DNA of 64,000 bases from JAFNAG01 sp963824985 (GCA_963824985.1 CAWGRQ010000025.1:124001-188000); one strand, 5' to 3'. Counted from the stretch's first letter, positions 1 through 8,205 are shown. Made by a program: numbers and translations. Notes: a model not told the origin generated them from the sequence alone.

Positions 1-1405
1 AGGATTCGCTGTGTCCCCGGTTGATGAGTCGGACCTGGAGTTCAAGCGCTCCCATGGACTGGCGGATTTCCGCCGAAACCGAGAGTGCCGGATCGCGGGC
101 TGATTCCGGACGGGTCAAAATCCTGTCGATGACTCCGGCATTGCTGCCTTTTGCGGATTGCGCCTGGCGCTGGCGGGTTTCAAGCTTCAGCGCCTGCCCG
201 AATTCCTTCGGATCCAGAACCGTGATTTCCGGAAACTGTGACAGGGCTCGCCGGAGAGCGAATTCTATCAGACCGGGATTCTCGGTCTCCGCATCGAACT
301 GGAAATCCTCTATGACGATCCAGGGGAAATAGGCGCGGCTGACCGAGAAAAACATATAGCCGGCGGTCACCATAAGCACGGCGGCGCCGGACCAGAGTGC
401 CAGGCGCAGGGCCCGCCGCGGCCTGCGTCGCGGTTCCGGTCCCAGTTTTGGCCGTTCGGGAACCGGGTCCCGGCCATTGAGCCGCGGCCCTTCGGAATCG
501 GGGGGGTCCTGAGTGTCAGGGACAACAATTTTTCCCGAATCCTTCTCGAATTTCAGATGCTTCAAATCAGTGCGAAGAATGGCCGCGCTCTGGTAGCGGG
601 ATGAGGGCGCTTTCTCCAGGGCCTTCTGAATGATCCCCTCCAGTTGAACCGGGAGCACAGGATTCCAGACCCGCGGAGAGATCGGGGTTCGATTGAGGAT
701 CGCCTCAAAAATGACCCCGCACGTCGGGCCCTCGAAAGGCGGGCGCCCGGTCGCCATTTCATAAAGCACGACGCCCAGCGAAAACAAGTCGCTGCGGGGA
801 TCGGTTTCCTCCCCGCGCACCTGTTCGGGCGCCATGTATGCGGCGGTTCCGACCGGCATGCCTGGAGATGTCAGCAGCGCTTCATCAGGATTCGGGCTGC
901 ACTCCTCGGCGATCGTGGCGCGCGGCCATTGCTGCAGCCCCAGTTTTGCCAGGCCGAAATCGAGCACCTTGACCTGTCCCTGCGAGGTTACGAAAATGTT
1001 GGCGGGCTTGATGTCCCGATGAACGATTCCTTTACTGTGGGCGGCGTGCAACGCATCGGCGATTTGTATGCCGATGTCCAGAATGGAATCCGCGTCTAGG
1101 GGGTGTCCCGCGATCATCTGATCGAGTGAATGGCCCTCAAGCAGTTCCATGACCATGAAGGGGCGCCCCCCTTCCTCACAGATGTCGTATAACGTGCAGA
1201 TATGCGGATGATTGAGGGCGGATACGGCAAGGGCTTCCCGCTGAAAGCGCTTCAGAGCCTGTTCATCTCCGGCCAGATCCTTGGGGAGGAACTTGCAGGC
1301 GACCGTTCTCCCGAGCCGGACATCCTCGGCGCGGTACACGACTCCCATACCTCCACCCCCTAGCTTCTCAATAATTCGGTAATGGGAGATGGTCGTACCG
1401 ATCAC
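1..1405 (-). CDS. Serine/threonine protein kinase, PknB type (C-terminus cut by window edge)
   Basis: Membrane-anchored Hanks-type kinase that phosphorylates proteins on Ser/Thr. It starts at a GTG (1405) six bases after GGAGG and reads in one frame to the left edge (468 codons). Visible motifs in order: glycine loop GGGGMG (residues 16-21), ATP-anchoring Lys38 in VACKFL, catalytic loop HRDIKPAN, DFG, then MAPEQ. A disordered Pro/Arg-rich linker leads to one membrane segment (LALWSGAAVLMVTAG) and an extracytoplasmic region that continues outside the window. This kinase-TM-sensor plan is common in Acidobacteriota. It is transcribed leftwards, and its substrate cannot be inferred from the neighbours. 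Confidence 0.93.
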   Translation of the reverse strand, partial: MIGTTISHYRIIEKLGGGGMGVVYRAEDVRLGRTVACKFLPKDLAGDEQALKRFQREALAVSALNHPHICTLYDICEEGGRPFMVMELLEGHSLDQMIAGHPLDADSILDIGIQIADALHAAHSKGIVHRDIKPANIFVTSQGQVKVLDFGLAKLGLQQWPRATIAEECSPNPDEALLTSPGMPVGTAAYMAPEQVRGEETDPRSDLFSLGVVLYEMATGRPPFEGPTCGVIFEAILNRTPISPRVWNPVLPVQLEGIIQKALEKAPSSRYQSAAILRTDLKHLKFEKDSGKIVVPDTQDPPDSEGPRLNGRDPVPERPKLGPEPRRRPRRALRLALWSGAAVLMVTAGYMFFSVSRAYFPWIVIEDFQFDAETENPGLIEFALRRALSQFPEITVLDPKEFGQALKLETRQRQAQSAKGSNAGVIDRILTRPESARDPALSVSAEIRQSMGALELQVRLINRGHSES

Positions 1406-1524
1406 AAATATCCTCCGGATTTGGGGGGCCAGAAGATCTTACGGTCACTGACACCCATAAAACAATGAGAAAGGGATAGCCGGCGCCTGGCCCGCAGACT
1501 TGAGCTCTGGCTGACGTGCGGAGC

Positions 1525-2427
1525 TTACTTCTTGCCCGAAAGTTCGAGGAATATCACCTCGACCAGGCTGGGAAACCCCGCCCGGCCCGGCGGCGTCGCG
1601 GGAATTGGGATGCCGAAGGACTTCTTGATGTCATCGAGTGATTTGCCTTCGGCCATGAGGGCCTTGACTTTCTCCTGCTTCGCTTCGATCGACCCGGCTA
1701 GAGCGAGAAGATCCTTATCGCTCAGCGGATCGCTGTGACCTGAGATAAACGCCTCGGCCCGGAGCGCCGCCATGGATTTCAGGGCATTCACGCAGCCGGT
1801 GGAAATGCCCCCCTTCTGACGGTGAATAAGCGGATCGCGGCCGACAAACGCGAGGTCGCCGATAAATGCCACCCGCTCCCCGGGGAAGAAGACAACCAGA
1901 TCGCCGCTCGTGTGAGCCGGCCCGAAATAGTACAGGAGCACGTCCTCGCTGCCCATCTTGATGGCCATTACGCTGTTCTTCGATGCGGCACACGGCGAAC
2001 AGAGCTCGTTTGGCAGATAGTCGCGCAGGTACTGCGTGTTCGGCGATTTTGCGGACTCTTCCATATCCTTCTTCGTCTGCGGGTGCGCATAGATCCTGAG
2101 CCCGGCCGGAAATCCGTTCAATCCGTTCACGTGATCCCCGTCACTGTGGGTGAGGACGATCCGGGTGATAGGTTTGTCGGTGAGCTTTTTGATCTCGGCG
2201 ATCTCCTGCCGCGTTGATTCTTCGGTCATTTTGGCATCGATAACCATGACCTCCCGGTCGCCGATAAAAACACCCGTGATGGCGCCCGATCCCCCCTTGA
2301 CCATGTAGATGTTTCCCTTGATCTGCTGGAGCGTGAGGGGTTGCTGTTGGGCCAGCGCGGCGGTCGTGCCTGTTGTGACCAACAGGCTGGCAAGTATGAC
2401 TCTCAGGTGTCTGCGGGCACGTGACAT
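1525..2427 (-). CDS. Secreted metallo-beta-lactamase-fold hydrolase
   Basis: Exported hydrolase of the MBL superfamily, 300 residues. The ATG at 2427 is chosen because GGAGG lies five bases upstream; it gives a clean signal peptide (basic MSRARRHLR, hydrophobic stretch, cut near ALAQQ). Metal-site motifs are HSDGDHVNG, then GPAHTSGD, FIGDLAF and ISGHSD, in the family order. The canonical HxHxDH motif has Asp in place of the second His. Substrate is not predictable; MBL-fold lactonases, glyoxalases and true beta-lactamases share this frame. It diverges from the tryptophanase gene, and both promoters must lie within 83 bases. Confidence 0.85.
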   Translation of the reverse strand: MSRARRHLRVILASLLVTTGTTAALAQQQPLTLQQIKGNIYMVKGGSGAITGVFIGDREVMVIDAKMTEESTRQEIAEIKKLTDKPITRIVLTHSDGDHVNGLNGFPAGLRIYAHPQTKKDMEESAKSPNTQYLRDYLPNELCSPCAASKNSVMAIKMGSEDVLLYYFGPAHTSGDLVVFFPGERVAFIGDLAFVGRDPLIHRQKGGISTGCVNALKSMAALRAEAFISGHSDPLSDKDLLALAGSIEAKQEKVKALMAEGKSLDDIKKSFGIPIPATPPGRAGFPSLVEVIFLELSGKK

Positions 2428-2510
2428 GGTATCCTCCAAGTTAGCCACCATGGGCGGAAACGGCGATCTGCATCACAGTCAATATTACAATATATCAGGA
2501 GGGGAGTGCC

Positions 2511-3887
2511 ATGAAGACCATCATCGAACCCTTCAAAATCAAGGTGATCGAGAGCATCCGCATGACGACTCTCGAAGAGCGGGAAGAAATGCTGCGCCGG
2601 GCCGGATACAACCTGTTCCTGATTCCGGCCGAGGATGTCCTGATCGATCTGCTCACGGACAGCGGCACCGCGGCGATGAGCGCCCGCCAGTGGTCGGCGC
2701 TGATCGACGGTGACGAAGCCTATGCGGGCAGCCGCTCCTGGTTCCGGTTCGAGGAAGCGGTCCGGGAGATTTTCGGATTCTCGCACGTCATCCCCACGCA
2801 CCAGGGGCGCGCCGCCGAACGCATCCTGTTCAGCCTGACCTGCGGGCCGGGCAACATTGTGCCCAACAACACCCACTTCGATACCACCCGCGCGAACATC
2901 GAGTACCGGGGCGCCCAGGCTCTGGATCTGGTCATTCCCGAAGGCCGGGAACCGTCGACCCTCCATCCCTTCAAGGGGAACATGGACACGGAGGCGCTGA
3001 AAGCCGTGATCCGCGAACAGGGCCGGGACAAAATTCCGCTGGTGATGCTGACGATCACCAACAACTCCGGGGGCGGGCAGCCGGTTTCAATGCGCAATAT
3101 CCGCGAGGTTGCCGAAATCGCCCACAGTCACGGTATCCCCCTGTATATCGATGCCTGCCGCTTCGCAGAAAACGCTTACTTCATCAAGCTGCGCGAACCC
3201 GGTTATGAATCCAAAACCGTCGCCGAAATCGCGCGCGAAATGTTTTCCCATGCTGACGGTTGCACGATGTCGGCCAAAAAGGATGGCCTGGCGAACATCG
3301 GCGGTTTTCTGTGCACGAACCATGGGAAGCTCGCCGAGCAGGAAAAGGAACTCCTGATTCTCACGGAAGGGTTTCCGACATACGGAGGCTTGGCCGGACG
3401 CGATCTGGACGCGATCGCCGTCGGATTGCGCGAGGTTCTGCACGAAGACTATCTGAACTACAGGATTGTATCCACGAACTACCTGGGCGAGCACATCTCC
3501 GGGCAGGGCGTTCCGATCGTGCAACCTCCCGGCGGACACGCCATTTACATCGATGCCAAAGCGATGCTCCCGCACCTTGACCCTTTGCAGTATCCGGGCC
3601 AGGCTCTCTGCTGCGAACTCTATCGCGCGGGGGGAATTCGCTCGGTGGAGATTGGATCGGTGATGTTCGGCCGGCACGACGCCGCCACCGGTCAGGAGAT
3701 CCCGGCCGCCATGGAGCTGGTGCGGCTGGCCATTCCCCGGCGCGTTTACACTCAGAGTCATATCGACTATGTCGTCGAGGTGATCCTGGAGGTAAATGCC
3801 CGCAAACAAGCGATTCCAGGGTACCGGATCACCCATCAAACGCCGTTTCTGCGGCACTTCACGGCGCGCTTCCAGCCCCTCGCCTGA
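2511..3887 (+). CDS. tnaA: Tryptophanase / beta-eliminating lyase
   Basis: PLP enzyme of the tryptophanase/tyrosine phenol-lyase family, 458 residues, full length. It probably splits L-tryptophan to indole, pyruvate and ammonia. A good Shine-Dalgarno (AGGAGGGG) precedes ATG 2511. Visible landmarks: LTDSGT (49-53), GDEAYAGS, PTHQGR, the PLP lysine in SAKKD (Lys257), and GGHA. The residue aligning with tyrosine phenol-lyase Arg381, which holds the tyrosine hydroxyl, is Ile381 in SVEIG, as in tryptophanases. However, ADGCTMS, NIGGFLC and MSARQW resemble tyrosine phenol-lyase, so the sequence is a mosaic. Substrate choice is inference. The alkyltransferase-like gene follows after 16 bases. Confidence 0.88.
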   Translation: MKTIIEPFKIKVIESIRMTTLEEREEMLRRAGYNLFLIPAEDVLIDLLTDSGTAAMSARQWSALIDGDEAYAGSRSWFRFEEAVREIFGFSHVIPTHQGRAAERILFSLTCGPGNIVPNNTHFDTTRANIEYRGAQALDLVIPEGREPSTLHPFKGNMDTEALKAVIREQGRDKIPLVMLTITNNSGGGQPVSMRNIREVAEIAHSHGIPLYIDACRFAENAYFIKLREPGYESKTVAEIAREMFSHADGCTMSAKKDGLANIGGFLCTNHGKLAEQEKELLILTEGFPTYGGLAGRDLDAIAVGLREVLHEDYLNYRIVSTNYLGEHISGQGVPIVQPPGGHAIYIDAKAMLPHLDPLQYPGQALCCELYRAGGIRSVEIGSVMFGRHDAATGQEIPAAMELVRLAIPRRVYTQSHIDYVVEVILEVNARKQAIPGYRITHQTPFLRHFTARFQPLA

Positions 3888-3903
3888 CGGGAGTCTGTCG
3901 GCT

Positions 3904-4239
3904 GTGGGATACTTCGATGACATTCGCAAAACCGTATGCTGCATTCCGCGGGGCCGGGTGGCGACCTATGGGGATGTTGCGCGAGCCGCGGGCCACCCGG
4001 GGACGGCCCGGCAGGTGGCCTGGGCGTTGAAAAACGCCGATGATTGGGGGATTCCGTGGCAAAGGGTGCTCGGCCACCGCGGGCGCATCCTGCTTCCCGG
4101 GGAGGCAGGGCTGCAGCAGCGCCGGCTGCTGGAGCGCGAGGGGGTGGAATTCATCCGCGAACGGGCTGATATGAACGGTTATGGCTACCGGTTTCGCACG
4201 CCCGGGAAACGCCGTCCCCCGGGCCGGGCCCGATCTTAG
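3904..4239 (+). CDS. atl: Alkyltransferase-like protein (MGMT DNA-binding fold)
   Basis: Small DNA-repair protein of 111 residues matching the C-terminal DNA-binding domain of O6-methylguanine methyltransferase. Visible are VATYGDVARAAG and the Arg-finger region TARQVAWALKN. The active-site motif PCHRV is replaced by PWQRV (51-55), so Trp52 stands where the alkyl-accepting Cys would be. This defines ATL proteins, which bind O6-alkylguanine, do not repair it themselves, and hand the lesion to nucleotide excision repair (known for the family). GTG 3904 is chosen because GGGAG lies ten bases upstream and the family fold starts there. It probably shares a transcript with tnaA. Confidence 0.85.
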   Translation: MGYFDDIRKTVCCIPRGRVATYGDVARAAGHPGTARQVAWALKNADDWGIPWQRVLGHRGRILLPGEAGLQQRRLLEREGVEFIRERADMNGYGYRFRTPGKRRPPGRARS

Positions 4240-4320
4240 CCCGCGTTATTCGCGAAGCAGTAATCTATGGGCCGAGGGCGCACCCGGTGACGCATGAAAA
4301 GGTTGTGCCTGTCCGATTGG

Positions 4321-4419
4321 CAATTGTCGGTGTCGGAATCGCTATCGGCTTTTTCGGACTGGGAAGGCCGATTGGGACTGCGATTGCGACCCCGATACCG
4401 ATTCCGACCCCGAAGGTTG
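4321..4419. repeat. Imperfect hairpin built of CGATTS-like hexamers
   Basis: The 302-base gap between atl and mqnC has no convincing gene. It holds two arms (4321-4348 and 4392-4419) that are reverse complements at about 23 of 28 positions, separated by about 43 bases. Both arms are made of degenerate tandem hexamers such as GTCGGAATCGCTATCGG. The stretch also produces misleading reading frames on both strands. It has no T-run, so it is not an obvious terminator. Function unknown. Confidence 0.7.
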
Positions 4420-4541
4420 TCGCCTGTTCCGCTATTTTCGGAACAGGACATCTCCGGACACGGGACACGGAAGAAGGGAGCGACCGGATTGGATCCGTGG
4501 GCAGGGGCTTTTGCGGGCCCAAAGAGCCCGGCGTCGCGCGC

Positions 4542-5627
4542 CTATGCGACGAATTGATAGCGGGTATTGCGGCGGCGTGGGATGAAGCCCGCCTTGCGGA
4601 TCTCCTGCTGCAATTCCATTTCGTTCATGGAGAAGGAGGTGCCGGCGGCCTTGACGACGTTTTCCTCGAACATGGTGCTGCCGAAATCATTTACTCCATA
4701 GCCGAGCGAAAGCCGGGCGATTTCGGCACCTTGCGTGACCCAGGATGCCTGGATATTATCGATATTATCGAGCAGGATGCGGCAAAGCGCGACCATGCGC
4801 AGATATTCGTCGCCATCCGTTTTGGTGCCGCCCAGTTTGGTCCCCCCCGGCTGATAGTTCCAGGGTATAAAGGCCGTGAATCCCCCGGTCTCGTCCTGAA
4901 GCTCCCGGATACGCCTCAGGTGTTCCAGACGATGCTCGATGCGCTCGACCGACCCGTACATCATGGTCGCCGTGGTCTTCATGCCGACAGAGTGGGCAAT
5001 TCGCATGACCTCCAGCCACTCGTCGGTAGTTTCCTTGCGGGGAGCGATGCGTCTCCTGACCTCATCCGCGAGGATCTCCCCGCCCGCTCCCGGGATCGTA
5101 TCCAGCCCTGCGGTCCGCAATCGCGTGATCGTCTCCGGGATCGTCAACCGGGAGAGGTGCGCTATATAGAGAATTTCCGTGGTCGACAGGCCGTGGATAT
5201 GCACACTGTAATTTCCCTTGATGGCCCGGAACAGATCCTCAAAATAATCGATCCTGAGTTTGGGGTTCAGGCCGCCCTGGATCAGCACCTCTGTGCCGCC
5301 GGCGCTCACCATTTCCCCAATCTTCTCCAGGATCACCTCGCGGGGAAGGACGTATCCTTCCTCGGAGCCTGGCGGGCGGTAGAAGGCGCAGAAGTCGCAT
5401 TGCACCCAGCACACGTTCGTGTAATTGATGTTCCGGCCGACAACGTAGGTCACGATCGGCTCGGGGTGCTTGCGCCAGCGCACCCCATCGGCCATCCCGG
5501 CCAGCTCCGCGAGCGCGGCATGATGATACAGGAAGAGCCCGTCCTCAAGCGACAGACGCGCCCCGGAGAGCAAATGATCGGAGATCCGGCGTGCAGTCTC
5601 GACATCCGGTCCGTTTACCGGCCTCAT
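4542..5627 (-). CDS. mqnC: Cyclic dehypoxanthinyl futalosine synthase (radical SAM)
   Basis: Radical SAM enzyme of the futalosine route to menaquinone; it cyclises dehypoxanthine futalosine. It has 361 residues from ATG 5627, with GGGAG upstream. The cluster motif CxxxCxxC is Cys73, Cys77 and Cys80, followed by AFYR, the signature that separates MqnC from MqnE. Further family landmarks are GRNINYTNVC, GGTEVLIQGGLNP, DTIPGAGGEI and FIPWNYQPGGTKLGG. No other menaquinone genes are nearby, so the pathway is scattered in this genome. The gene diverges from queG across about 120 bases. Confidence 0.93.
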   Translation of the reverse strand: MRPVNGPDVETARRISDHLLSGARLSLEDGLFLYHHAALAELAGMADGVRWRKHPEPIVTYVVGRNINYTNVCWVQCDFCAFYRPPGSEEGYVLPREVILEKIGEMVSAGGTEVLIQGGLNPKLRIDYFEDLFRAIKGNYSVHIHGLSTTEILYIAHLSRLTIPETITRLRTAGLDTIPGAGGEILADEVRRRIAPRKETTDEWLEVMRIAHSVGMKTTATMMYGSVERIEHRLEHLRRIRELQDETGGFTAFIPWNYQPGGTKLGGTKTDGDEYLRMVALCRILLDNIDNIQASWVTQGAEIARLSLGYGVNDFGSTMFEENVVKAAGTSFSMNEMELQQEIRKAGFIPRRRNTRYQFVA

Positions 5628-5749
5628 GTGAACTCCCTGGTTTCGAGAGGAGATTGTAGCCCGCCCCCGGGAGTTTTGCCAGCCCGGCAAACGATACCCC
5701 GAGTGTACTTGCGCCCGATTTGTGCCAGAATATTCAGGAGGTGCTTCCG

Positions 5750-6934
5750 GTGTCTGATCATTCGATTCGCGCTCCATCCTTTACCGCACGCGTTGAGGCG
5801 GAATCCCGCCGACTTGGTTTTTCCCTGATGGGTGTGGCCGATGCCGGATTCCTCCCCTGGAAGCAGCATTTCGAGACCTGGCTGCAATGCGGGATGTATG
5901 GGGAAATGGAATATCTCGCCCGCCGCGCCGGTCCGCGAATTGACCCGTCTCTGGTTTTGAACGATATCCGATCCATTCTCATTCTCGCCATGAACTATTA
6001 TGTGGATAGTGCTGGACCCGGAGACCGCCTCCGGGGCAAGATCAGCCGGTATGCACAGGGTGAGGACTATCACCGGGTGATGCTGGATCGCCTGCAGGGC
6101 CTGCTTTCTTTCATCACCCGCGAGCGCCCGGGTGCGCATGGAATCTGTTATGCCGATACCGGCCCGGTAATGGAGAAGGTGTGGGGGGCGCATTCGGGAC
6201 TCGGCTGGATGGGAAAGCACAGCAATCTCATCGCGAAAGGGATGGGTTCCTGGTTTTTCATCGGGGTTATCCTTCTCGACATCAAACTTACCGGCGAATC
6301 CAGGCATCGGGACCATTGCGGCACCTGCTTACGATGCATCGAGGCCTGTCCCACGGGGGCCATTGTCGCGCCCTATGTTGTGGACGCCCGCCTCTGTGTT
6401 TCCTACCTTACCATCGAATTGCGGGGAGCCATCCCCAGGCATTTGCGGCGGCTGATCGGCAACCGTATTTTCGGCTGCGACGATTGCCAGGAAGCCTGTC
6501 CATGGAACAGGTTTGCGGCTACAACCGCCGAGCCTTCGTTCCGGCCGCGGGCCGGCAACGTCATACCGAAGCTGGCCTCTCTGGTCGACATAACCTCGGC
6601 GGAGTTTCTGGATCGATACCGGAACAGCCCGATCCGCCGGGCGAAACGTGACGGATTGGTCCGCAACGTGGTGGTGGCGCTGGGAAATTCAAACGACCCC
6701 GAAGCCGTGCCGGCTCTGGCAGGCGCTCTGAGGGATCCCTCGGCCCTGGTGCGTGCCCATGCGGCCTGGGCGCTTGGCCAGATCCACACTCTCACTGCCG
6801 AATCCGCCCTTGAAAGAGCCGCGGGAGATGAACCTGATTCCCTCGTGCGGGAAGAGATTGGCCTGGCGCTGTCGGGCTTCAGACGGCAATCGGAGCCGGG
6901 ATGGCCGGGTGAGGATCGTATCCGACCAGCGTGA
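5750..6934 (+). CDS. queG: Epoxyqueuosine reductase
   Basis: Cobalamin-dependent iron-sulfur enzyme that reduces epoxyqueuosine to queuosine in the wobble position of tRNA, 394 residues. GTG 5750 is preceded by AGGAGG at eight bases; the upstream in-frame ATG lacks such a site. Two cluster motifs are clear: CGTCLRCIEACPTGA and CDDCQEACPWN, each supplying part of two 4Fe-4S centres. YADTGPVMEK and HSGLGWMGKHSNLI are typical of the family. A C-terminal HEAT-like repeat region (VRNVVVALGNSNDPEAVPAL onward) matches long QueG forms. Its 3' end overlaps the convergent thyA gene by 56 bases. Confidence 0.94.
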   Translation: MSDHSIRAPSFTARVEAESRRLGFSLMGVADAGFLPWKQHFETWLQCGMYGEMEYLARRAGPRIDPSLVLNDIRSILILAMNYYVDSAGPGDRLRGKISRYAQGEDYHRVMLDRLQGLLSFITRERPGAHGICYADTGPVMEKVWGAHSGLGWMGKHSNLIAKGMGSWFFIGVILLDIKLTGESRHRDHCGTCLRCIEACPTGAIVAPYVVDARLCVSYLTIELRGAIPRHLRRLIGNRIFGCDDCQEACPWNRFAATTAEPSFRPRAGNVIPKLASLVDITSAEFLDRYRNSPIRRAKRDGLVRNVVVALGNSNDPEAVPALAGALRDPSALVRAHAAWALGQIHTLTAESALERAAGDEPDSLVREEIGLALSGFRRQSEPGWPGEDRIRPA

Positions 6935-7673
6935 AATCCTCGTACCGGAAATCGAAGATCGAGCGTGCGTCGTGGTTCAGATGCATCCGGGGTAACGGTC
7001 GCGGCTGCCGCGCGAGCTGGGTTTTAACCTGCTCAATGTGGTTCACGTAGATATGCGCATCTCCGAACGTGTGAATGAACTCGCCTTGGCCGAGGCCGGT
7101 CACCTGGGAGATCATCATCGTCAGCAGCGCATAGGAAGCGATATTGAAGGGTACTCCCAGGAACAGGTCCGCGCTGCGCTGGTAGAGCTGACAGGAGAGC
7201 TTGCCATTGGCGACGTAGAGTTGGAAGAGGCAATGGCAGGGCGGCAGGCGCATGGCGTGGAGTTCGCCGACATTCCAGGCGCTTACGAGCAGGCGCCGGC
7301 TGTCGGGGTCGGTCCTGAGCAATTCAATCAAGCCGCTGATCTGATCTATGGACTCGCCCGCGGCGGTGCGCCAATGCCTCCACTGGGCGCCATAAACCGG
7401 ACCCAGTTCGCCGGCAGCATCCGCCCATTCGTCCCAGATGTGCACGCCGTTGTCGTTAAGGTACCGGATGTTCGTGCTCCCCTGGAGGAACCAGAGGAGC
7501 TCGTGAATGACTCCCTTGAGAAAGAGACGCTTGGTCGTCGTGATTGGAAATCCCTGCTCGAGGTCGAACCTCATTTGCCGCCCGAACACGCTGAGCGTCC
7601 CGGTCCCGGTCCGGTCCGATTTTTGAACCCCGTGCTTCAGGACGTCCCTGAGGAGGTCAAGATAAGGTTGCAT
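6879..7673 (-). CDS. thyA: Thymidylate synthase
   Basis: Folate-dependent enzyme making dTMP from dUMP, 264 residues, the same length as the E. coli protein. ATG 7673 (MQPYLDLLRDVL) is preferred over an upstream ATG at 7709 because it matches the family N-terminus and follows an AAGGA. Catalytic Cys is in PPCHCLFQ, the dUMP phosphate-binding Arg in SRRLLVSAWN, and QRSADLFLGVPFNIASY is conserved. The C-terminus ends PAPIAV, the family tail that closes over the active site. The peroxiredoxin gene lies 48 bases upstream on the same strand, so they may be cotranscribed. Confidence 0.97.
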   Translation of the reverse strand: MQPYLDLLRDVLKHGVQKSDRTGTGTLSVFGRQMRFDLEQGFPITTTKRLFLKGVIHELLWFLQGSTNIRYLNDNGVHIWDEWADAAGELGPVYGAQWRHWRTAAGESIDQISGLIELLRTDPDSRRLLVSAWNVGELHAMRLPPCHCLFQLYVANGKLSCQLYQRSADLFLGVPFNIASYALLTMMISQVTGLGQGEFIHTFGDAHIYVNHIEQVKTQLARQPRPLPRMHLNHDARSIFDFRYEDFTLVGYDPHPAIPAPIAV

Positions 7674-7721
7674 GGGCGTGTTTCCTTCTCGTTTGGGAAA
7701 GATGTTCACGAATGCCGCGGC

Positions 7722-8186
7722 CTAGATTTCGGCCAGCGCTTTCAGAACCTCCTCGACATGCCCGTCAACCTTCACCTTTGAAAAAATTTTCCGGATGAGG
7801 CCTTCCCGGTCGATGATGAAGGTGGTGCGTTCGATCCCCACGACGGATTTGCCGTACATCTTTTTTTCCTTGTAGACGCCGTAGGCCGACAGGACCTTTT
7901 TCTCCGGATCCGCCAGCAGCGGCATATTGAGCCCATACTTGTCGCGAAACCTCGCTTGCCGCTCGACGGTATCGGCGCTGATGCCGATCACGGCCGCTCC
8001 CAGTTTGAGGAATTGGTCCATGGCGTCGCGGAACCCGGACGCTTCCCGCGTTCACCCCGGAGTATCGGCCTTGGGATAGAAAAACAGCACCACCGTCTTT
8101 TTCCCGGCATAATCGTTCAGGCGAATGGTTTGCCCCTTGTCATCCGGAAGCGCAAATGCGGGTGCCTTGCCACCCTCTTTCAGCAT
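7722..8186 (-). CDS. bcp: Bcp/PrxQ-type peroxiredoxin, probable selenoprotein (in-frame TGA = Sec45)
   Basis: Thiol peroxidase of the Bcp/PrxQ family, 154 residues if the TGA at 8052-8054 is read as selenocysteine. ATG 8186 follows GGGAGG at eight bases. The protein runs MLKEGGKAPAFALPDD, LNDYAGKKTVVLFFYPKADTPG, then TGA, then TREASGFRDAMDQF, and the same frame continues with intact family sequence to the stop. The TGA sits at codon 45, the position of the peroxidatic Cys45 of E. coli Bcp. The resolving Cys50 is Ser here, so it would be a 1-Sec enzyme. A hairpin suited to a bacterial SECIS follows the TGA. Alternatives are a nonsense mutation or a read error, but either would have to strike exactly the catalytic codon while the rest stays intact. 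Confidence 0.82.
8023..8042 (-). promoter_or_regulatory. Candidate bacterial SECIS hairpin
   Basis: On the coding strand the ten bases after the TGA lead into GCGTC, a C/CGG upper stem, and GACGC. The result is a five-bp lower stem, one bulged C, two or three upper pairs, and an apical loop reading GGTTC or GTT. The stem begins 10 bases and the loop about 16-17 bases after TGA. This is close to the E. coli fdhF SECIS, whose GGUCU loop lies about 18 bases downstream. A competing stem (CGCGGGAA with TTCCGCG) overlaps it. Folding was done by eye. Confidence 0.55.
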
Positions 8187-8205
8187 AGGTGTAACCTCCC
8201 TTGTC

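Noticed and set aside
4287..5828. 513-codon plus-strand open frame
   Set aside because: It lies opposite mqnC, which has all family motifs; the frame has no recognisable domain and is a high-G+C shadow.
8052..8186. bcp as a simple pseudogene
   Set aside because: Only one disruption exists, it falls exactly on the catalytic codon, and the 3' part shows no decay; Sec decoding fits better, though not proven.
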